Shown here: piece by piece, positions 17,896-25,127 of the stretch | Position numbering within the stretch: position 1 is the first letter of the stretch | How the letters are laid out: every line of letters starts with the position of its first letter | DNA from: Staphylococcus sp. ACRSN | GTDB taxonomy: Bacteria; Bacillota; Bacilli; Staphylococcales; Staphylococcaceae | Reading direction: 5' to 3' | DNA: 64,000 nucleotides | NCBI RefSeq assembly: GCF_022346615.1 | Contig: NZ_JAKRNS010000005.1 | Coordinates: forward strand, 124,001-188,000 | Translations under genes and position numbers: made by a program | The notes under the pieces: model-generated | Databases searched by the model: none | Told to the model about the DNA's origin: nothing | Seen by the model: the letters and a program-made list of their open reading frames with translations, nothing else

Positions 17896-17917
17896 TTTTC
17901 AGACAATAAATTATACT
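17889..17917 (+). promoter_or_regulatory. Predicted promoter of the M20 peptidase gene
   Basis: TTGTCA (17889-17894), 17-base spacer, TATACT (17912-17917). Its -35 box overlaps the -35 box of the opposing operon, so the two promoters are back to back. Confidence 0.7.
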
Positions 17918-17952
17918 GTGTGAAAATTCAACCCTTGAAGGAGGGACTATTT

Positions 17953-19026
17953 ATGTCAAAAACTTTAGACTTATTGAAAGATTTGATTTCGTATAATAGT
18001 TCGAATAAAGAAACAGCTAATGAGACAATTATGTACTGTTATGAATGGTTAAAAAAAGAACAACTAGAACCTCAAATATTGACCAATGATGGTTATAAAA
18101 TGTTGTTGTGTGAAGTCGGAGAAGGAAAGCATAAATTAATATTAAATGGGCATGTGGACGTAGTAAGTGGTAAAGACCATCAATTTATTCCTCAAGTGAA
18201 AGATGGAAAGGTCTATGGTAGAGGAGCTGCAGATATGAAATCAGGTGTAAGTGCAATGATGGTGGCGATGAGAGAGTTGAGAGATGTAGATTTAGGTGAC
18301 ACAACGGTTCAATTGCAACTTGTATCGGATGAAGAAATTGGCGGTAAACATTGTGCAGCATACTTAACAGAAGAAGGTTATTTAGGAGATTTTGTTGTTT
18401 GTGGTGAAGCAACACAGATGGGGATAGGGTTTCAAGCGAAGGGAATATTACAGTTTGATATTACTTTAACAGGCGAATCTGCGCATAGCAGTAGACCATG
18501 GGAAGGTGTAAACGCAATTGCTAAAGCATTAAGGTTACACGAAGCGATATTAGACTTACCATTTGCGAAGGCGTCTACAGAAATATATGCACAGCCGTCC
18601 ATAAATTTAGCTAAAATAGCAGGTGGTGACGTCTACAATAAGGTACCGGATACTTGTGAAGTATCGTATGATATTCGTTATTTACCTTCACAAGACTATG
18701 AGGAGATACTATCTCAAGTTAGAAGTGTTACGGATGGTGAAATTAAGGTCCATTTGGTAGGTCCTTCAGTTCAGAATGATGTTGATCATCCGCATATACT
18801 CAACTTGGTACGCTCGATTAAGAAGACTATAGATGTTGAAGATGTAGCTGTTTTTGGTCAACACGGATTTGCAGATACAAGATATTTTTCTAGGTTCGAG
18901 GTTCCAGCTATTGAGTTTGGACCCACAGGTGCTGAATGGCATGGGGATGGTGAATATGTTGAAATAGAATCTATTGATGCATATAAAGCTATTTTAGTGC
19001 AATTTTCCAAAGACTTTGATAAGTAA
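17953..19026 (+). CDS. M20 family metallopeptidase/deacylase (ArgE/DapE-like)
   Basis: A 357-residue M20 metallohydrolase. Zinc ligands and catalytic residues are visible in order: LNGHVDV, GRGAADMKSGV, SDEEIGG (general-base Glu), GEATQMGIGFQAKG and the C-terminal EWHGDGEYV; the dimerisation lid lies about 165-275. Family members include DapE, ArgE and carboxypeptidase G2, which cleave amide bonds next to carboxylates. The promoter is shared with the opposing ligase operon, which suggests the substrate is that pathway's end product, gamma-glutamylglycine, giving glutamate and glycine. This is inference. The start is ATG 17953 behind GAAGGAGGGA; the GTG at 17920 has no ribosome site. Confidence 0.85.
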   Translation: MSKTLDLLKDLISYNSSNKETANETIMYCYEWLKKEQLEPQILTNDGYKMLLCEVGEGKHKLILNGHVDVVSGKDHQFIPQVKDGKVYGRGAADMKSGVSAMMVAMRELRDVDLGDTTVQLQLVSDEEIGGKHCAAYLTEEGYLGDFVVCGEATQMGIGFQAKGILQFDITLTGESAHSSRPWEGVNAIAKALRLHEAILDLPFAKASTEIYAQPSINLAKIAGGDVYNKVPDTCEVSYDIRYLPSQDYEEILSQVRSVTDGEIKVHLVGPSVQNDVDHPHILNLVRSIKKTIDVEDVAVFGQHGFADTRYFSRFEVPAIEFGPTGAEWHGDGEYVEIESIDAYKAILVQFSKDFDK

Positions 19027-19165
19027 TAATCATTGGTTAATTTGTTATTAATTTAATAGTAAATTACACTAAGTATATTACTGTCAATGTCATTAATAAG
19101 GTAGACGATTTTTAAATTAAAAAATTTAGATATGAAGTTTAGTTAAAGGTTAATCATACTTAACG

Positions 19166-19208
19166 GAGGGGATGTAAATTTTTGGATGATAAAATTTATG
19201 TCCACCTC
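19166..19208. other. Strong hairpin between M20 peptidase and msrA-like genes
   Basis: The arm at 19166-19182 (GAGGGGATGTAAATTTT) pairs with the arm at 19191-19208 with two wobble pairs and one bulged A. It is followed, 5 bases on, by ATTTTT. It could end the peptidase transcript or be a 5' structure of the msrA-like gene. Confidence 0.5.
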
Positions 19209-19259
19209 TCATATTTTTCAGACAAAGTCATATAGAAATAGAGAAGGTAGTGTTAATAG

Positions 19260-19733
19260 ATGGAAACAATATATTTAGCAGGTGGTTGTCTTTGGGGTGT
19301 CCAAGCTTATATAAAGACATTGCCAGGTGTGATTGAAACTGAAGCAGGAAGGGCTAATGGAACTACAAATAACTTAGATGGTGCTTATGATGGATATGCA
19401 GAATGCGTGAAAACAGTATTTAATCCAGAATTAACAAGTGTATCTCAATTAATTTCTCAGTTGTTTGAAGTTATTGATCCTTATAGCGTTAATCAACAAG
19501 GTAATGATGTAGGGCCAAAATACAGAACAGGTATTTACAGTGAAAATCAACAACATTTAAATGTGGCAACTCACTTTATCGAACGTAGGGAAGACAAAGA
19601 AAAAATTGTGGTTGAAGTCTTACCTTTAAGTAATTATGTTAAAAGTGCAGAGGTACATCAAGATAGATTAGAAAAATATCAAGACGACTATTGTCACATT
19701 CCAACGTATTTATTAAATAAATATAAACAGTGA
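19260..19733 (+). CDS. msrA: Peptide-methionine (S)-S-oxide reductase, MsrA family
   Basis: A 157-residue MsrA protein. The active site is AGGCLWGVQA, with Leu instead of the usual Phe after the catalytic Cys; the following ETEAGRANG, DGAYDGYAECVKTVFNP and the segment YSVNQQGNDVGPKYRTGIY are typical of the family. A C-terminal cysteine in DDYCHIP may serve as resolving cysteine. The enzyme reduces methionine S-sulfoxide in proteins with thioredoxin as donor. It stands alone; the start is ATG 19260 with GAGAAGG about 13 bases upstream, a loose spacing. Staphylococci carry several msrA copies, and I cannot say which this corresponds to. Confidence 0.88.
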   Translation: METIYLAGGCLWGVQAYIKTLPGVIETEAGRANGTTNNLDGAYDGYAECVKTVFNPELTSVSQLISQLFEVIDPYSVNQQGNDVGPKYRTGIYSENQQHLNVATHFIERREDKEKIVVEVLPLSNYVKSAEVHQDRLEKYQDDYCHIPTYLLNKYKQ

Positions 19734-19784
19734 AAGTGACATAACGCGGATAAAAAATTATTTTTTAAAAATATTTGTGAAACC

Positions 19785-19813
19785 TTGACATCTAAAATAG
19801 ATGCGCGTATTAT
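19785..19813 (+). promoter_or_regulatory. Predicted promoter of the YhgE/Pip-MarR operon
   Basis: TTGACA (19785-19790), 17-base spacer, TATTAT (19808-19813). The predicted start of transcription falls against the first operator repeat. Confidence 0.75.
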
Positions 19814-19821
19814 TTGTGAAT

Positions 19822-19836
19822 GTACATGGGGTGTAC
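19822..19836 (+). promoter_or_regulatory. Operator repeat 1, GTACATGGGGTGTAC
   Basis: A 15-base sequence with 5-bp inverted ends (GTACA/TGTAC) just downstream of the -10 box. The same 15 bases recur exactly at 19933-19947, and a degenerate copy (ATACACCCAT) is seen near 19851. It is a likely binding site for the MarR protein encoded in the operon. Confidence 0.7.
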
Positions 19837-19932
19837 TAATAGAAAAAGGATACACCCATAATAAATTTAATAGTAATTAAAGTATATCCAATATAAACTA
19901 CCCACAATATTGGGTATCATTTTGCCTCGATA

Positions 19933-19947
19933 GTACATGGGGTGTAC
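19933..19947 (+). promoter_or_regulatory. Operator repeat 2, identical to repeat 1
   Basis: The exact second copy of GTACATGGGGTGTAC, 111 bases from the first and 27 bases before the YhgE/Pip start codon. A further palindrome, TACCCA-N6-TGGGTA, lies just before it near 19900. Confidence 0.65.
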
Positions 19948-19973
19948 AATTTTAAAAAAGGAAGGTTCAAAAT

Positions 19974-21407
19974 ATGTTCAATGAGTTCAAATTTATATTT
20001 AGAAATAAGATGTTAATTGTATCCCTTGTGTCAATTGCATTAGTTTCATTATTATACGTTGCCCTTTTCGTAGGTTCTATATGGGATCCATATGATAAGA
20101 CAGATCAGCTGAAAATTTCAGTCGTCAATCAGGATGAATCAGCGAAAATGAATGGTAAAAAAGTAACAGTCGGCGATGATTTAGTCGATAAATTAAAAGA
20201 CAATGATAATTTTAAATTCCAAGAAGTTTCGGAAGATAAAGCACAAAAAGAGTTAAACAAAGGTAAAAGTGCTGGAACAATCATCATTCCTAAAAATGCG
20301 TCTCATAATACAACAACATTATTAGATAAGCATCCTAAGAAAATTAAGTTAGAAACGCAAGTTAACCCTGGTTCAAGTTATACTGAAAGTCAAACTGCAC
20401 AAAAAGCACTTGATAAAGTTACAACAACACTTAAAGAAGATATTCGTTCTAAATATTTAAATCAATTGTTTGCAGGAACTAAAAAATCGCAGTCTGGTTA
20501 CCAAGATACATCAGATGCGCTTGGTAAAATGTCAGATTCAGAATCTCAATTGATTAGTGGTAATCAACAAGTTACAGATGGCTTGAAACAATTAGAACCA
20601 GCTGTAGGTCAACCTGCACAGCAACTAGAGTCTGGAAATCAACAAGTTACAGATGGTTTAAATCAATTAAAAGCGAATAACGATAAATTGAAACAACAAA
20701 TTGACAGTTCAATTTCACAACAAGAAGATAAATCATTTGAAAGTAAAAATGAAAAGGCATTGAATAAAGTAACTAAAATAGACGAAAACAATCCAACTGA
20801 AGCGGATAAATATGGTGAAACAATTGTGCCTTATATGGCGAGTGTCAGTTTATTTGTAGTAGCAGTATCATTTAGTGCTATCTACCCACTAAGAAAAACA
20901 TTAGACAGAGATGTACTATCAATTAAACAAGCAATAGGTAAGTTATTACTATATATTGTACAAGGTTCATTAGCAGCTTTATTTATGAGTTGTTGGGTAA
21001 TCTTCGTGTTTGATATGTCTATTGATAACATTGGTCAATTTTTAATAACAGGTATTTTATGGGCAATTGCAGCAATCACGATTACGACATTCTTAGGATT
21101 ATTCTTAGATAGAATTGGTTTATTCTTATCTATGATTTTGCTAATCTTACAACTGAGTGCGAGTGAAGGTATGTTCCCAATCGAAATGTCTGCTAAATTC
21201 TTTAGATGGATTCACCCATTCTCACCAATGACTTATGCTATTCAAGGTTATAGAGAAGCGATATTTACGAATGCAGGACACTTTAATTTTACATTTGTAG
21301 TTGGCGTATTAGTCGGAATTATTGTAGTAATGATGTTATTGCAATACTTAATTCTACTATGGTTTAATAAACGAGACAGACTACCATTTTCAATGCAATT
21401 TAAATAA
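19974..21407 (+). CDS. YhgE/Pip-type membrane protein (ABC-2 permease fold)
   Basis: A 477-residue membrane protein. One hydrophobic segment lies at residues 10-35 (MLIVSLVSIALVSLLYVALF), then a large extracytoplasmic domain (about 40-280), then five to six membrane segments to the C-terminus. This layout is that of the YhgE/Pip (phage infection protein) family, related to EsaA and ABC-2 exporters. Inside the soluble domain SGNQQVTDGL(K/N)QL occurs twice (near 195 and 220), a short form of the coiled repeats of this family. It is followed by a MarR regulator 25 bases on. Substrate export is likely but unknown. The start is ATG 19974. Confidence 0.85.
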   Translation: MFNEFKFIFRNKMLIVSLVSIALVSLLYVALFVGSIWDPYDKTDQLKISVVNQDESAKMNGKKVTVGDDLVDKLKDNDNFKFQEVSEDKAQKELNKGKSAGTIIIPKNASHNTTTLLDKHPKKIKLETQVNPGSSYTESQTAQKALDKVTTTLKEDIRSKYLNQLFAGTKKSQSGYQDTSDALGKMSDSESQLISGNQQVTDGLKQLEPAVGQPAQQLESGNQQVTDGLNQLKANNDKLKQQIDSSISQQEDKSFESKNEKALNKVTKIDENNPTEADKYGETIVPYMASVSLFVVAVSFSAIYPLRKTLDRDVLSIKQAIGKLLLYIVQGSLAALFMSCWVIFVFDMSIDNIGQFLITGILWAIAAITITTFLGLFLDRIGLFLSMILLILQLSASEGMFPIEMSAKFFRWIHPFSPMTYAIQGYREAIFTNAGHFNFTFVVGVLVGIIVVMMLLQYLILLWFNKRDRLPFSMQFK

Positions 21408-21432
21408 GCATTGAATTTAAGGGGAGAAATAA

Positions 21433-21894
21433 ATGGAACATGTAGATAGCAAAATTGAAGAGGCTATTACAAAATTTCAAACTGTTATGCTAAGGTTGAA
21501 TAAAGAAATTGTCGAAGTAGTGAAAGAAACGGGAGTTAGTAATCTGCTTTCAAGGGAACAAATTGAAGCGATGAGAATAATTCACACAGAAGGCAAGGTA
21601 ACAATTAACGAACTTGCAGCATTGCAAAATATATTTAAGACGGCTGCTTCAAAGCGAATAGGGAAATTAGAAGAAATGGGCTATGTTCAGAGAGCATATT
21701 CTGATAATAAGCGAATCAAATTGATTCAATTAAGTGAAGAGGGTGCAACCTTTTTACAAGAAGCAACATCAAAGATGGCTAAAGCTGTAAAAGAACGTAT
21801 AGGCGATAAGTTTACTTTGGAAGAGGTAGAACACTTTGTCGATCAACTATATATGATTGAGAATGCGTTTAGTGAGAATAAGCGTAAAGCATAG
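21433..21894 (+). CDS. MarR family transcriptional regulator
   Basis: A 153-residue MarR-type regulator: dimerisation helices at both ends and a central winged helix (VTINELAALQNIFKTAASKR, then IGKLEEMGYVQRAYSDNKR, the wing). It is transcribed with the YhgE/Pip membrane gene, and the operon's control region holds two exact copies of a 15-base inverted repeat. I infer that it represses its own operon until a ligand, possibly the exported compound, is bound. The start is ATG 21433 behind AAGGGGAG; a terminator follows. Confidence 0.88.
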   Translation: MEHVDSKIEEAITKFQTVMLRLNKEIVEVVKETGVSNLLSREQIEAMRIIHTEGKVTINELAALQNIFKTAASKRIGKLEEMGYVQRAYSDNKRIKLIQLSEEGATFLQEATSKMAKAVKERIGDKFTLEEVEHFVDQLYMIENAFSENKRKA

Positions 21895-21909
21895 CCTGTT
21901 TATAGACTG

Positions 21910-21943
21910 GCCATTAGATTTAAATATAATCTAATGGCTTTTC
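21910..21943 (+). terminator. Terminator of the YhgE/Pip-MarR operon
   Basis: GCCATTAGATT (21910-21920) pairs with AATCTAATGGC (21928-21938), followed by TTTTC. Confidence 0.8.
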
Positions 21944-22168
21944 TTATACTTTAAAGGGTATAGAAATATAACTAAGAAGTTTAACAAATTGTTATCGTGA
22001 TTAATTGGAAGGTAGCTATAATATTGATTTTTCAACGAGATATGAAATAGACTTATAGTTAAGAGATTAGTATACTTATATTGACAAATTTTTGTTATTT
22101 AAATAGATTTTACTTTGCGTTTTGTCTTATTTTAAATTAGTTAAATAATCAAGCAGGAGGTGCTTAAA

Positions 22169-22663
22169 ATGAAAAGAACAGTAGAAAAAGTCCTCGCTTG
22201 GATCGGTGTTGCGTTACAAATTATTGGTGTTTTAGCGATAGGGTTAATGATTCCATTTATGGGCAACAATGAATTCAAGCAATCGGCTATTCAAGCTATG
22301 CAACAAGAAGATGCAACCATCTCAACGACTAATGCTACTGATGGTATAAATATGATATTAGGCTTGTTGGGATTTGGATTAGCATACGGAATCGTAGTGC
22401 TAATAATTAGTTTAATTGGTGCGATATTAATTGGAAAAAAAGCTAAAGTAGCAGCAATTTTATTAATTATTGCAGGTGTTTTATCATTATTAGGTAATTG
22501 GATCAACGTAATTCTTTGGATTGTAGCGGGTATTATGTTACTTGTTAGAAAGCCAAATACGAACAACGATACTAATAATGCAGCAACGACAAACTTTAAA
22601 GATGATTTGTCATCATTCGATTCATTAAATAAGAAAGATTCAAATAATGACTATAAATATTAA
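22169..22663 (+). CDS. DUF4064-type membrane protein
   Basis: A 164-residue protein with four hydrophobic segments (about 10-35, 62-90, 90-108 and 112-128) and a hydrophilic, Asn/Asp-rich C-terminal tail ending DSNNDYKY. Between the first two segments is a polar, probably external, loop rich in Gln/Thr. It resembles small staphylococcal membrane proteins of the DUF4064 kind, for which no function is established. The start is ATG 22169 behind AGGAGG at 22155-22160. It stands alone, with about 275 bases of apparently empty sequence upstream. Confidence 0.7.
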   Translation: MKRTVEKVLAWIGVALQIIGVLAIGLMIPFMGNNEFKQSAIQAMQQEDATISTTNATDGINMILGLLGFGLAYGIVVLIISLIGAILIGKKAKVAAILLIIAGVLSLLGNWINVILWIVAGIMLLVRKPNTNNDTNNAATTNFKDDLSSFDSLNKKDSNNDYKY

Positions 22664-22913
22664 TAAATTTTTCTCAAATGCAATAGAAATATAAACTAGA
22701 TCAGTTAATTTGAAATATTGACATGATTTTGATGTATATATTAAGTGACTTTAGAGCAATAAATGGGCTATGATTAATTTATTCATTGTGATATTACTCA
22801 ATGAAACAGTGGGGGAAATGTTTAAAGCGATGTTGTCGATAAAGTATCGAACAATAAATAGAAACATCGTCTTTTATATAAATCATTACACAGTTTTAAA
22901 TGAGGTGAGACAG

Positions 22914-23006
22914 ATGATGGTATTAGTAATGCTATCACCCCTTTTAGTAGTTGGCTTCATCGTGATGGCAATTTTAGAAGAAAAAAAGAGAAACCGTAAA
23001 AAATAA
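22914..23006 (+). CDS. Small single-pass membrane peptide, 30 residues
   Basis: A 30-codon frame starting MMVLVMLSPLLVVGFIVM and ending in a strongly basic tail EEKKRNRKK. GAGGTGAG at 22902-22909 is well placed for ATG 22914 (or 22917), and a strong terminator follows the stop within 25 bases. The longer in-frame start at 22770 has no ribosome site. One membrane helix with the basic end inside is the likely layout. I do not recognise it. It may be a free-standing small protein; toxin-like activity cannot be judged from sequence. Confidence 0.6.
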   Translation: MMVLVMLSPLLVVGFIVMAILEEKKRNRKK

Positions 23007-23029
23007 AATACGGATAATATATGAAAGTG

Positions 23030-23072
23030 GCTGCTTTTAGAACTAAATTTACAGTTCTTAAGCAGCTTTTTT
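23030..23072 (+). terminator. Rho-independent terminator
   Basis: GCTGCTTTTAGAACT (23030-23044) pairs with AGTTCTTAAGCAGC (23053-23066), followed by TTTTTT. Confidence 0.85.
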
Positions 23073-23150
23073 ATATTAATTTAAATATATCAATGTATGA
23101 AGAACTATCATGAAACAGATAGAACTACCTTCTTTTTTGTTGTCTTTGAA

Positions 23151-23210
23151 GTAGTGTTCAAGGAACTAGAGGAACACTACCGTTTGTCTGACGTAAGACA
23201 AACGGTAGTG
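23151..23210. repeat. Mutually exclusive hairpins in non-coding DNA
   Basis: GTAGTGTTC (23151-23159) can pair with GAACACTAC (23172-23180). The same CACTAC also begins a perfect 15-bp stem, 23175-23189 with 23196-23210, around a GACGTA loop. The two foldings compete for 23175-23180. No T-run follows, so the second is not a usual terminator. It lies about 220 bases before the AEC transporter in a 425-base gap with no gene. Confidence 0.6.
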
Positions 23211-23431
23211 GATAGAACATTGGTATACCAGTATTTCATAGAATGATGTATTTTAATTATAAGTTAGACTATTTAGCAATGTTGTTTGTCACATGATCTA
23301 TTGATAAGATTTAAAATATTTATATAATAGCGTCGGAGTTGTTTTGTCCGGTCAAATTTCAGTTATATTATATTGGTTTTATTACAAATGGTTATAACTC
23401 ATGTATAATTTCTAGAAAAGGGGGTTATGTT

Positions 23432-24355
23432 GTGAGTGAAATGTTGTATATATTAGAAACGGTATTATTGCCTATCTTTATTATGATTATTTTAGGATTT
23501 ATACTGCAGCATAAATTTGATTTAGATTTGAACACTTTAGCAAAATTAAATATATACGTGTTTGTGCCAGGGTTTATTTTTGTGAAATTCTACAAAACTC
23601 ATTTTGCACTTAGTTTATTATTTTACATAATTATATTTTTTGTATTATACATAATCATTCTATATATTATTGGACGTTTACTTGCCAAGTTTTCAAAGGG
23701 TGACAAGGGGGAGGTCACAACATTAACGAATAGTGTACTCTTTTTCAATTCTGGAAATTACGGGGTACCTGTTAATGATCTTGTATTTAAAGGTGACCCT
23801 TTGGCTATGTCTGTTCAAGTGTTGGTATTATCAATGCAAAATATTTTCACATTTTCATATGGTGTATTTGCTATTCAATCGCTACGTATTGGTAAATTAA
23901 AAGCGATGTTAGGTTACTTTAAAATGCCAGTACTTTATGCATTGTTATCAGCAATTATATTAAATTATGCACATGTACCAATACCAAAATTCATTTGGAC
24001 ACCAGCAAATTATGTCGCGGATGCAATGATTGCAATTGCTTTGTTAATGTTAGGTGCACAAATTGCAAGAATTAACTTTAGTTTTAAGTGGTCAGCTGCA
24101 TATGCTTTTATTTTTGTCCGATTAGTGATTGGTCCAGTTATTGCCTGGGGAATAATTGCATTGATGGGACTAGAAGGTGTAATTGCGCAAGCATTATTTA
24201 TAACGTCAGCTATGCCTACTTCTGTGAATAGCTCAGTCATTGCCCAAGAATATGACAATCATCCTGAATTGGCAGCGGAAATTGTCTTTCTTTCAACGTT
24301 ACTGAGCTCTGTGACAGTCGTTGTTGTCATATATTTCTCAAAAATATTGTTTTAA
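23432..24355 (+). CDS. AEC (auxin efflux carrier) family transporter
   Basis: A 307-residue membrane protein with about ten helices arranged as two five-helix repeats, the AEC family layout. The conserved elements are the helix-breaking NSVLFFNSGNYGVPV in the first half and the matching SAMPTSVNSSVIAQEYD in the second. Bacterial members export organic acids or take part in malate/malonate transport; the substrate is not known here. The start is GTG 23432 with GAAAAGGGGG 7 bases upstream; the frame is open further up but without a ribosome site. It is monocistronic. Confidence 0.85.
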   Translation: MSEMLYILETVLLPIFIMIILGFILQHKFDLDLNTLAKLNIYVFVPGFIFVKFYKTHFALSLLFYIIIFFVLYIIILYIIGRLLAKFSKGDKGEVTTLTNSVLFFNSGNYGVPVNDLVFKGDPLAMSVQVLVLSMQNIFTFSYGVFAIQSLRIGKLKAMLGYFKMPVLYALLSAIILNYAHVPIPKFIWTPANYVADAMIAIALLMLGAQIARINFSFKWSAAYAFIFVRLVIGPVIAWGIIALMGLEGVIAQALFITSAMPTSVNSSVIAQEYDNHPELAAEIVFLSTLLSSVTVVVVIYFSKILF

Positions 24356-24556
24356 ATCAAATAAACTTTAGCGAATTTAGTTTAGTAGTGTTTATTAAAT
24401 TATACGAAAGGGCCTTATTTTCTGAATAGCAAACTATATATTGTGCCGATTTTATAACGTGCTGATGTCTAAGGGAATCGTATGAGTGAGAGATTACAGG
24501 TTGAACCATACCCCATGCAAGCATGCACGGTCACAATCGTAAGATTTTAAATATAA

Positions 24557-24592
24557 AGAGGACTAATCCATAAAGGATTAGCCCTCTTTTTT
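24557..24592. terminator. Rho-independent terminator with shared core
   Basis: AGAGGACTAATCC (24557 onward) pairs with GGATTAGCCCTCT (to 24587), followed by T6. The 200 bases before it, after the AEC gene, hold no recognisable gene. Confidence 0.8.
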
Positions 24593-24628
24593 GAGATTGG
24601 GTATTTATGTCCCAAACTGTTTTATATT

Positions 24629-24949
24629 TTAAAATTCAACAACTGAATATTGTTTCAATACCTTTTTAAATGGGCTTGGTTCTGCTTCGCCAGACTTAAT
24701 TTTTTTATTCATTTCTTTATGTTCTTCAACATGTTCAGGTCGTGCTACCCAAGTTTGAAAATCCTTTTTGTCTTGCCACTTACTAACGATGACATATTCA
24801 ACTTCATCACCCTTGGATTTAGTCCATACTTCAGCATTGATAAGTCCTTTGACGTTGTCATTTAATTCAGCTAAATTCTTTTTGGCTTTGTTGTATAGTC
24901 TTTCTTCATTTTCTTTATTTGTAGAAAATGCTACTTCTGTTATAAACAT
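24629..24949 (-). CDS. Antibiotic biosynthesis monooxygenase (ABM) domain protein
   Basis: A 106-residue single ABM-domain protein with the dimeric alpha+beta barrel pattern: beta1 MFITEVAFST, then VKGLINAEVWTKS, YVIVSKWQDKKDFQTWV and ARPEHVEEHKE. The Trp and downstream His correspond in position to those of IsdG/IsdI haem oxygenases, but the N-terminal Asn of the IsdG triad is not clear, so haem degradation should not be assumed. The start is ATG 24949 behind a reverse-strand AGGAGG. It stands alone, facing the AEC transporter across a terminator. Confidence 0.75.
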   Translation of the reverse strand: MFITEVAFSTNKENEERLYNKAKKNLAELNDNVKGLINAEVWTKSKGDEVEYVIVSKWQDKKDFQTWVARPEHVEEHKEMNKKIKSGEAEPSPFKKVLKQYSVVEF

Positions 24950-25127
24950 GTACTGCCTCCTAAAGTTAAATATTATATTAATGCTAGCATTTTTAAAATT
25001 TTTTCTCTAGTAAATTTTTAGAATTTGATTTTTTAATTAAACATGTTATAAATATGTCGTATAAAAAATCAAAAAGTATAACATGCTATTTTTTATTAAA
25101 AAAATACTTTGAAAAAGGACGATGAGC

